Positions 1-4,731 of a stretch of DNA of 5,555 nucleotides are shown piece after piece. This DNA comes from Spirochaetales bacterium (lineage in GTDB: Bacteria > Spirochaetota > Spirochaetia > JABMQR01): contig JAGLNY010000408.1 of the NCBI GenBank assembly GCA_023139255.1, positions 1 to 5,555 on the forward strand, in the 5' to 3' direction. Position numbers and translations under genes: made by a program. Every line of letters begins with the position of its first letter. The first letter of the stretch is position 1. A model generated the notes under the pieces. The model saw nothing but the letters and a program-made list of their open reading frames with translations, searched no databases and was not told the DNA's origin.

Positions 1-658
1 TTCCTGCCCTGATATCCTCACCAACATCGATAGCCCTGGTGCAGGGAACACAACCAATACTTGGATAGTTCTTGTCATGGAGAGCATTACTGGGTAATCT
101 GTTCTCTTGTATATAACTCCATACTGAATCGATTGTCCAATTAGCCAATGGTGCAATTTTTACCAACCCGAAAGATTCATCCATACCAATTATCCCGATA
201 TCACTTCTTGTCAAGGATTGTTCCCTGCGTAATCCCACAATCCAGGCATCCAGTGTATTGAGTTTTCTGGTCAATGGTTTTACTTTTCTCACCATGCAGC
301 ATTTTTTTCTCAACTCCCCGCTTTTATAGAAAAGATTTGGACCGTCTTTCTTTACCATTTCCTTAATATCTTTCGGTTCAGGGAAAAGGACTTCAATATC
401 TATTCCATATCTATTATTGGTTTCTTCAATAAGGTCGTATGTTTCCTGGTACATCCTTCCCGTGTCGATAGTAAATATCTGTGCATCTTTGTTAATTTTT
501 AGAATTTTGTCAGCTAACACTTGGTCCTCAGCTCCCATACTCGTAGCAAAGGCAATCATATTATTATCAAAATAGGAGTAAACCCAAGTAAGTATCTCTT
601 CAACCTTCATATCCCTGAAATCGCTATTTAACTCTTCAATTCGCCTGTTCGGTAACAC
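1..658 (-). CDS. cysH: Phosphoadenylyl/adenylyl-sulfate reductase, CysH family (APS-reductase type), 3' end outside window
   Basis: Cytosolic enzyme reducing APS (or PAPS) to sulfite in assimilatory sulfate reduction. The visible 219 residues show the PP-loop-like ATSMGAED (38-45), the DTG of the nucleotide site (65-67), KKCCMVRK with a Cys-Cys pair at 120-121, AWIVGLRREQSLTR (138-151), and YPSIGCVPCTRA with CxxC at 203-206. The CC plus CxxC pattern is the [4Fe-4S] ligand set of APS-type bacterial reductases; Escherichia coli-type PAPS reductases lack it. The sequence leaves the window at GEDIRAG, so the C-terminal catalytic Cys region is not visible. The start is GTG at 658: a TAG stop lies directly upstream in frame and AAGGAG (670-665) sits 6 nt before it. 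The first internal ATG (codon 17) would cut conserved sequence. It follows the TusA-like gene by 45 nt and is the seventh gene of the operon, supplying sulfite to the neighbouring sulfite reductase. Substrate (APS versus PAPS) is inferred. Confidence 0.93.
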   Translation of the reverse strand, partial: MLPNRRIEELNSDFRDMKVEEILTWVYSYFDNNMIAFATSMGAEDQVLADKILKINKDAQIFTIDTGRMYQETYDLIEETNNRYGIDIEVLFPEPKDIKEMVKKDGPNLFYKSGELRKKCCMVRKVKPLTRKLNTLDAWIVGLRREQSLTRSDIGIIGMDESFGLVKIAPLANWTIDSVWSYIQENRLPSNALHDKNYPSIGCVPCTRAIDVGEDIRAG

Positions 659-703
659 CTATTACTCCTTCGCCTGGTTTTATTATTCAGGGGGTTTCCG
701 TTA

Positions 704-937
704 TTATCCATGCTCAACTATTACCCTGAATGTTTCTTCCAGTTTCTCTACTTTTATAATCTTGTGACCCTCGTCCTTTAAACTTCGAGGGACATTGATG
801 ATTGCTTCTCCTTCATCAAGTATCACTTCCAGCAAGTCCCCGCATTCCAACCCGAACAGGGCAACTTTTGTTTTTACAAAGTTCATTGGACAGGGGACTC
901 CATGTAAATCCAGTCTTTTAGCAACTTTATATTTCAT
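704..937 (-). CDS. TusA-family sulfur carrier/sulfurtransferase-like protein
   Basis: A 77-residue protein of the TusA/SirA/YedF fold, small single-domain proteins that carry sulfur as a persulfide on one Cys. The family signature is at residues 9-24 (LDLHGVPCPMNFVKTK), with the presumed active Cys at 16. The usual CPxP is CPMN here, so the second proline is missing. The rest (LDEGEAIINVPRSLKDEGHKI) fits the family's second half. It has no signal peptide or membrane segment. Its ATG lies inside the 3' end of the sulfite reductase gene (11-nt overlap), with GGGG 9 nt upstream acting as the likely ribosome binding site, so the two are probably translationally coupled. That placement suggests work with sulfite reductase, for instance handling its sulfide/persulfide product or the sulfite substrate, but the exact role is not known. 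It is not one of the named Hcy-pathway proteins I recall from Wolinella. Confidence 0.88.
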   Translation of the reverse strand: MKYKVAKRLDLHGVPCPMNFVKTKVALFGLECGDLLEVILDEGEAIINVPRSLKDEGHKIIKVEKLEETFRVIVEHG

Positions 938-1793
938 TCAGAATATCCCCTTTTGTTTTCTCCAATCCTATACGATCAATCATATGACCAAATCGCTCTT
1001 TTTTCCTTCCATGCTGTTTGTAATAAGAAAAAGCAGCATCGATATAACGCATTAAATCGTCTTGATTTTCTACAATGCCTGTTAATCTGGAAGCCAACCT
1101 CGGTATTTTCCCCATAGTGCCGCCAATTAGGACTATGTATCCTTTTTTCTCAATTTCCCAGGAGTTTGTGGGACACGATGCTGTACAAATGCTACAGTTG
1201 ATGCATTTTTGTTCATCCAGGCAGTATCGTCCATTTTCACAACTTATTGCTTGTGTCGGGCAGATGTTCACGCACAAATTACAATCTATACAACCTTCCT
1301 CCTGCCACTTCGGAAGAATGCCGCCCATAATGCCGATATCATTTTCAGATGCTTTCGCACAGTTATGTGGACACCCTGTAACACTAAACTTGAATTTATG
1401 GGGTGTTTCTGAGCCGAAATACTTCTCATCTATCCGTGCAGCCATTCCCTTTGTCTCTATGCTTCCCCATCTACATGTTTTATCTCCAGGACAGGCCACA
1501 ACAATTCTGACTCTTGGCCCGCAGGCACCCATTCTGATACCGACTGTTTGAAGTTCATCTTTTGCTTTTTCAAGTTTTGTGTAGTAGACATTATGAATTT
1601 CTATTCCCTGTCTGGTTGTAATGTGAATATTCCCATCACCGTAGATTTCAGCTATTTCCGCGACCTTCCTGAACTGATCAGGATTGAGGTCTCCGCCAAC
1701 CACCCGTAACCTAAGGGCAAAATACTCTTTCTGTTTCTGTTGGATCATTCCAATTTTTTTCATTTCTGCATTGTCAACACCCTGTTTCGCCAT
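927..1793 (-). CDS. sir: Siroheme [4Fe-4S] sulfite reductase with inserted 2x[4Fe-4S] ferredoxin domain
   Basis: Reduces sulfite to sulfide in the cytosol. In 288 residues it has a sulfite/nitrite-reductase ferredoxin-like half domain (about 20-85, with ITTRQGIEIH at 58-67) and then the siroheme-4Fe-4S ligands in two motifs: CPGDKTC (C101-x5-C107) and CPHNC (C141-x3-C145). A bacterial ferredoxin module follows, with CxxCxxCxxxCP at C168/171/174/178 and again at C197/200/203/207. The C-terminal part (about 216-270) returns to the reductase fold. It is much shorter than NirA or CysI (about 550 residues) and resembles small assimilatory-type or AsrC-like enzymes. The ATG at 1793 lies 2 nt after the hcyD stop, with GAGG 7 nt upstream. 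No flavoprotein partner is encoded in view, so electrons probably come from a free ferredoxin through the fused clusters. In this operon its sulfide is expected to feed HcyS thiocarboxylate formation. A nitrite reductase is less likely given the sulfur-gene context. Confidence 0.93.
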   Translation of the reverse strand: MAKQGVDNAEMKKIGMIQQKQKEYFALRLRVVGGDLNPDQFRKVAEIAEIYGDGNIHITTRQGIEIHNVYYTKLEKAKDELQTVGIRMGACGPRVRIVVACPGDKTCRWGSIETKGMAARIDEKYFGSETPHKFKFSVTGCPHNCAKASENDIGIMGGILPKWQEEGCIDCNLCVNICPTQAISCENGRYCLDEQKCINCSICTASCPTNSWEIEKKGYIVLIGGTMGKIPRLASRLTGIVENQDDLMRYIDAAFSYYKQHGRKKERFGHMIDRIGLEKTKGDILNEI

Positions 1794-1795
1794 TA

Positions 1796-2188
1796 TTAAT
1801 CCTCAATTATTAATTTTTCAGGAATTACTTTTCCTTCCTGTATTTTGTAAGATTTCACATCGTGGGTTTGTACAGAAGCTATTACATAGCTAATTTCACT
1901 ATCATAGGCAAGATTGATATCTTCTTCAGAGGGTCTTGCCGGGGTTTCCGGGTGAGTATGGTAAATAGCAAGCAAATGAAAACCGGAAGTTCCTGCTTGC
2001 CTCAAAACTTCGAATTGTTCCTGTGGATCCAGAGAAAAATGGTCCTTACTATTATCTATGTTCTTCATCGGAAAATATTTGTATACTCTATTGTTTTTGC
2101 CGGCCAGATAACCACAAGCTTCAATAGGCAGCTCATTTAAACCATGGGTAAGTATTTCCTCAATTATTTTTCTGTTGATGATGATCAT
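1796..2188 (-). CDS. hcyD: JAMM/MPN+ metalloprotease, HcyD-like (trims HcyS and releases homocysteine)
   Basis: A 130-residue zinc metalloprotease of the Mov34/MPN/PAD-1 (M67) family, the bacterial single-domain class that includes Mec and QbsD. The JAMM catalytic set is complete: Glu23 in PIEACGYLAG, and H77-x-H79 followed by seven residues, Ser87, two residues and Asp90. By analogy with Wolinella HcyD it should act twice, removing residues after the carrier's glycines and later cutting the HcyS-homocysteine adduct. The start is ATG at 2188. GGAG, which overlaps the end of hcyF, lies 7 nt upstream, and the protein then opens with MIIINRKII as is usual for the family. An 18-codon longer reading frame exists but lies inside hcyF and adds unconserved sequence. 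The hcyF stop is 4 nt upstream and sir follows 2 nt downstream. The family is certain; the substrate is inferred from context. Confidence 0.9.
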   Translation of the reverse strand: MIIINRKIIEEILTHGLNELPIEACGYLAGKNNRVYKYFPMKNIDNSKDHFSLDPQEQFEVLRQAGTSGFHLLAIYHTHPETPARPSEEDINLAYDSEISYVIASVQTHDVKSYKIQEGKVIPEKLIIED

Positions 2189-2192
2189 ACAA

Positions 2193-3014
2193 TTACTCCA
2201 TTGGGTTCTTTTTTTGGATGAGGTCACAAACAGGCTGCTCATAATCCTGCAGTTCAGTTATTACCGGAGTGGTTCCGCACACCGGACAACCCGAATTTCG
2301 CTTAATGTTGATGGTCATGAACTCCATGGCCAGTGCATTGAATGTAAGCATCCTGTTTTCCAGCAAATTTCCCACACCGGTTATATATTTGATTGCCTCT
2401 GCCGTCTGGATTGTACCAAGCATTCCTGCTACTGCACCCAGGACTCCTGCCTGAGAACAGGTGGGAACTGTATTTTTTGGCGGTAAGTCTTCAAACACAC
2501 ATCGGAGGCAGGCACTTCCCGGCTTGTATGTGAGAGTCTGCCCATCAAATTTGAGTATGCCGCCATGCGAATAGGGTTTTTCTGCCATAACACAAGCATC
2601 ATTTATCAGAAATTTAGCCGGAAAATTATCTGTCCCATCAATAACGAAATCATATTCCATTACCAAACCAAGAATATTTTCAGCTTTTGCAAATTTATTA
2701 TGACTATTTACCGTCACATCAGGATTAATCTGGTTTATTTTCTCCGCTGCAGATTCTACTTTTGGCCTCTCAAGGTCGGGGGTGAAATGAATAATCTGCC
2801 GCTGGAGATTGGAAAGGTCGACAGTATCACCATCTACAAGGCCGATAGTACCTACTCCTGCTGCTGCAAGGTAAAGGGCGGCGGGCGACCCAAGTCCTCC
2901 GGTGCCTATGATGAGCACTTTTCCGTTCAATAGCTTTTCCTGTCCCTCAACGCCGATGTCTTTCAGAATGATATGCCTTGAATATCGCTCTGTTTGTGAT
3001 TCGCTTAAACCCAT
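2193..3014 (-). CDS. hcyF: E1-like adenylyltransferase, ThiF/MoeB/HesA family, HcyF-like
   Basis: ATP-dependent enzyme expected to adenylate the C-terminal Gly of the sulfur carrier HcyS, so that sulfide can form the thiocarboxylate. The 273-residue sequence opens with RYSRHIILKDIGVEGQEKL, typical of the family. It carries the nucleotide loop GTGGLGS (37-43), DGDTVDLSNLQRQ (61-73, with Asn69, Arg72 and Gln73), and the DGTDN motif (126-130). The zinc ligands CLRC (C169/C172) and CPVC (C243/C246) are present, as is Cys186 in TCSQAGVLG, the usual position of the E1 cysteine. No rhodanese domain is present, so sulfur must come from outside; Sir is the obvious source. The ATG at 3014 directly abuts the metY stop, with AGGAG 8 nt upstream. 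Sequence alone cannot separate ThiF, MoeB and HcyF; the adjacent hcyS, metY and hcyD decide the call. The C-terminal 25 residues are less conserved. Confidence 0.9.
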   Translation of the reverse strand: MGLSESQTERYSRHIILKDIGVEGQEKLLNGKVLIIGTGGLGSPAALYLAAAGVGTIGLVDGDTVDLSNLQRQIIHFTPDLERPKVESAAEKINQINPDVTVNSHNKFAKAENILGLVMEYDFVIDGTDNFPAKFLINDACVMAEKPYSHGGILKFDGQTLTYKPGSACLRCVFEDLPPKNTVPTCSQAGVLGAVAGMLGTIQTAEAIKYITGVGNLLENRMLTFNALAMEFMTINIKRNSGCPVCGTTPVITELQDYEQPVCDLIQKKNPME

Positions 3015-4247
3015 TTATAATTCTCCTAATGCCATTGAAATATCCTCGATAAGGTCCTCTACATCCTCAATCCCAACTGAAAGTCGGAGTAATGTATCAG
3101 GGATTCCCATTTCTTTTTTCAATTCATCATCATATTCACAGAAAATAGTCGATGCTGGATGAATAATAAGGCTCTTGTTGTCATGAATATTGGTGGCTCT
3201 TCTTATGATCCCCAGTTTATTCATAAAAGAGAAACAATCTTGTTTGTTATCCAATTTGAATGTCAAAATAGAACCCCCAAGCCCATTGAACTGACTGGTG
3301 ATAATTTGAAAATTTTCAGAATCTTTCAATCCTGGATAATTCACTTGTTTTACCTTCTGCTGCTTCTTCAGGAATTGCGCAATATCCAGCGTGTTCCGAC
3401 ATGATTTCTCGATTCTAAGACCGAGAGTATCAAGACCGAGGGATTGAAGGTATGCATTATGAGGAGACAAACAAGCCCCTATATTCCTGAAAACTTCAGT
3501 CCTTAATTTATGCAAGAGTGTATTTGGCCCGAATTTTCTGGCGGAATCATACATAGCAGCTATTTGACTCCAATCGAATGTCCCATGATCAATAATTAAT
3601 CCGCCAATTGATGTAGCACCTCCGGATATATATTTAGTACTTGAAATTACTTCGACATTTACCCCAAGCTCCTGCAGTTTTGCAAAATAGAGGGGAGTAG
3701 CAGTCGAGTCAACAATCAAAAGCACATTCCTTTTTTTTGCTACTTGTGATATTTTCCTCAAATCTGCAACCTGTAAAGCTGGATTGGTTATTGATTCCAG
3801 GAATATTCCCCTGGTTCTTTTGTCAATTTTTTTCTCGAGAGATTGCATGTTTGCAAAATTAACATATCTGGTTTCCAACCCCCATGATTTTAAGGTTTTA
3901 TCAAATAATCCATAGGTATTCCCAAACAAGTATTTGCTGGTAATGATGTTATCTCCTTTACCGGCTATAGCTAGAATGAGATTTGCGATGGCTGCCATTC
4001 CTGAGGAGAGAGCAAGAGTCCCTATTGCACCGGTAACCTTTCGGATTTTGTTTTCAAGATGTTCGACCGTAGGATTTGTAATTCTGGAATAGGAATGCGC
4101 AAGTTTTTTTCCATTAAATGCTAATTCAATATTCTCTGCAGAATCGAACTCAAACGACGCGCAACCATATATAGGGACATGCAGTGCACCATACACATCT
4201 TTTTTTGTTGCTTGAGTGTGGATTATTGTAGTATTGAAACCAGTCAA
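3015..4247 (-). CDS. metY: O-acetylhomoserine sulfhydrylase / homocysteine synthase, Cys/Met-metabolism PLP enzyme (MetY-like)
   Basis: Fold-type I PLP enzyme of 410 residues, a normal length for the family. Seen motifs are N-terminal NTTIIHTQ, the phosphate-binding YSRITNPT (53-60), SSGMAAI (81-87), Asp180 in VDSTATPL for the pyridine nitrogen, the PLP lysine Lys205 in SSTKYISGGATSIGG, and Arg388 in LRLSVGIED for the substrate carboxylate. The GGxTSIGG form and the IHPAST segment (362-366) favour O-acetylhomoserine sulfhydrylase (MetY) over cystathionine gamma-synthase or lyase. In this operon the sulfur donor is probably HcyS thiocarboxylate instead of free sulfide, giving HcyS-homocysteine. 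The start is TTG at 4247, overlapping the hcyS stop by 4 nt (TTGA). AGGAGG lies 6 nt upstream, formed by the glycine codons of hcyS. No later ATG keeps the conserved N-terminus. The O-acetylhomoserine substrate and protein donor are inferred; free sulfide may also be used. Confidence 0.92.
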   Translation of the reverse strand: MTGFNTTIIHTQATKKDVYGALHVPIYGCASFEFDSAENIELAFNGKKLAHSYSRITNPTVEHLENKIRKVTGAIGTLALSSGMAAIANLILAIAGKGDNIITSKYLFGNTYGLFDKTLKSWGLETRYVNFANMQSLEKKIDKRTRGIFLESITNPALQVADLRKISQVAKKRNVLLIVDSTATPLYFAKLQELGVNVEVISSTKYISGGATSIGGLIIDHGTFDWSQIAAMYDSARKFGPNTLLHKLRTEVFRNIGACLSPHNAYLQSLGLDTLGLRIEKSCRNTLDIAQFLKKQQKVKQVNYPGLKDSENFQIITSQFNGLGGSILTFKLDNKQDCFSFMNKLGIIRRATNIHDNKSLIIHPASTIFCEYDDELKKEMGIPDTLLRLSVGIEDVEDLIEDISMALGEL

Positions 4248-4456
4248 TAAGTCCCTCCTCCCATAAAATACAAAAAGTCAACTTCATCATTATCGTTGAG
4301 CAGTGTGGAATCAAAATCAGTTCTTGATACGAACTCTTTATTTACTTGAACTGAAACTGCTTCCGGATGTTCTACATTTTTCACCTGCAGCAACTCAGAT
4401 ACAGAAATGCAGGTCTGTTTTAATGGTTCTGTTTTTCCATTTATTAGTAGTTTCAA
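4244..4456 (-). CDS. hcyS: ThiS/MoaD-like sulfur carrier protein with masked glycine C-terminus, HcyS-like
   Basis: A 70-residue ubiquitin-fold sulfur carrier. It opens with MKLLINGKTEPL, as ThiS/MoaD proteins do, and ends FLYFMGGGTY. Working carriers end in Gly-Gly; here the glycines (66-68) are followed by Thr69-Tyr70, so a pro-form needing proteolysis is indicated, and a JAMM protease lies two genes downstream. After trimming it should be adenylated by HcyF, converted to a thiocarboxylate with Sir sulfide, and used by MetY. The TTG at 4456 is chosen as start because AGGAGG (4468-4463) lies exactly 6 nt upstream. A longer frame from 4492 would place that ribosome site inside the gene and begin within the promoter -10 box. 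It is the first gene of the operon. The single internal Cys16 is not near the tail. The HcyS assignment rests on neighbours and the C-terminus; a general ThiS is the alternative. Confidence 0.87.
   Translation of the reverse strand: MKLLINGKTEPLKQTCISVSELLQVKNVEHPEAVSVQVNKEFVSRTDFDSTLLNDNDEVDFLYFMGGGTY
4254..4259 (-). promoter_or_regulatory. Ribosome binding site of metY, embedded in the hcyS glycine codons
   Basis: AGGAGG lies 6 nt before the metY TTG start (4247). The bases belong to the GGA GGA GGG codons (4261-4253) for Gly66-68 of the sulfur carrier, so one stretch encodes the functional tail and also recruits the ribosome for the next gene. It supports the TTG start and implies coupled translation across the TTGA overlap. 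Confidence 0.8.
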
Positions 4457-4462
4457 CCTCAA

Positions 4463-4468
4463 CCTCCT
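4463..4468 (-). promoter_or_regulatory. Ribosome binding site of hcyS, deciding the TTG start
   Basis: A perfect AGGAGG, preceded by AAA, sits 6 nt before TTG 4456. This is the best-placed site in the leader and excludes the 12-codon longer reading frame that begins at 4492. TTG 4462 is directly adjacent to the site and too close to be used. Confidence 0.85.
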
Positions 4469-4477
4469 TTTATATAC

Positions 4478-4502
4478 ATAGTCTACCGGCAATATAGACT
4501 AT
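4478..4502. promoter_or_regulatory. 25-bp inverted repeat, probable repressor operator over the operon's -10 box
   Basis: The arms ATAGTCTA (4478-4485) and TAGACTAT (4495-4502) are exact reverse complements separated by 9 bp. The repeat covers the -10 box and expected transcription start of the hcyS promoter, the classical place for a repressor site. The 8+9+8 layout would suit a dimeric regulator. A Rrf2-family sulfur or cysteine sensor (CymR/IscR-like) is one possibility on layout alone, but I cannot match it to a known consensus. As RNA only part of it would be transcribed, so it is not a terminator. Confidence 0.6.
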
Positions 4503-4520
4503 AAATTCAAATATTGTCAA
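4491..4520 (-). promoter_or_regulatory. Sigma-70-type promoter of the hcyS-metY-hcyF-hcyD-sir-tusA-like-cysH operon
   Basis: The -35 box TTGACA (4520-4515) is a perfect consensus. After an 18-nt spacer comes TATATT (4496-4491) as the -10 box; a one-base shift (CTATAT) gives 17 nt. Transcription should start near 4484, leaving a leader of only about 28 nt before the hcyS TTG. That is too short for a riboswitch or a leader-peptide attenuator, so control is more likely at the promoter itself. Confidence 0.75.
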
Positions 4521-4652
4521 TAGTTTTTGTGAACTTTAAATATAATTCCGTATGTAAGATTAAATGTTACTCTGGGAAAGGAAAAAATCCCCAGAATACT
4601 CAAGCTAATTTTATAATTACTAATTTTGATTGAGCCTTATCCAATACGCCTT

Positions 4653-4679
4653 TTGTGTTATTCTGGCATGATGTATACT
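4653..4679 (+). promoter_or_regulatory. Candidate promoter for the divergent EFR1-like gene
   Basis: TATACT at 4674-4679 is a good -10 box. The -35 region is poor: TTGTGT (4653-4658) has a 15-nt spacer, and TTTTGT (4651-4656) has 17 nt but a weaker match. A start near 4686 would give a leader of about 46 nt. The promoter may depend on an activator. It is offered as a candidate only. Confidence 0.4.
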
Positions 4680-4685
4680 GATATC

Positions 4686-4699
4686 AGACCTGCAGGTCT
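4686..4699. promoter_or_regulatory. 14-bp perfect palindrome (AGACCTGCAGGTCT), possible operator
   Basis: AGACCTG/CAGGTCT is a perfect palindrome placed at the expected transcription start of the EFR1-like gene. CTGCAGG recurs 13 bp further on (4703-4709), and CAGGA-GAA-TCCTG (4706-4718) forms a small hairpin just before the ribosome binding site. The arrangement could be an operator or a short 5'-UTR structure. Nothing identifies a regulator. Confidence 0.4.
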
Positions 4700-4731
4700 C
4701 TACTGCAGGAGAATCCTGTGGGAGAAAACAG

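Noticed and set aside
659..703. Possible weak hairpin (CCTG/CAGG) in the 45-nt gap before cysH, considered as an attenuator or processing site
   Set aside because: A four-pair stem with an 11-nt loop is too weak to support.
1075..1551. Plus-strand 158-codon open frame opposite the sulfite reductase gene
   Set aside because: It is antisense to an unmistakable siroheme reductase, has no recognisable domain, and has no ribosome site that I could see.
2189..2242. Eighteen-codon N-terminal extension of the JAMM protease
   Set aside because: It lies wholly in the 3' end of hcyF in another frame, adds no conserved sequence, and ATG 2188 has a well-spaced GGAG.
2193..4456. Reading the carrier and E1 as a thiamine (ThiS/ThiF) or molybdopterin (MoaD/MoeB) pair
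   Set aside because: No thiG, thiH, moaE or moeA is nearby. The capped carrier tail, JAMM protease and metY point to homocysteine synthesis instead.
4457..4492. Twelve-codon N-terminal extension of the sulfur carrier, starting at TTG 4492
   Set aside because: It begins inside the -10 box, upstream of the expected transcription start, and would translate the AGGAGG ribosome site. The family start MKLLINGK fits TTG 4456.
4571..4595. Hairpin TCTGGG/CCCAGA with a 13-nt A-rich loop, considered as a terminator
   Set aside because: It has a six-pair stem with a large loop and no following T-run on either strand, and it lies between two divergent promoters where no transcript needs ending. It may be a protein site or chance.
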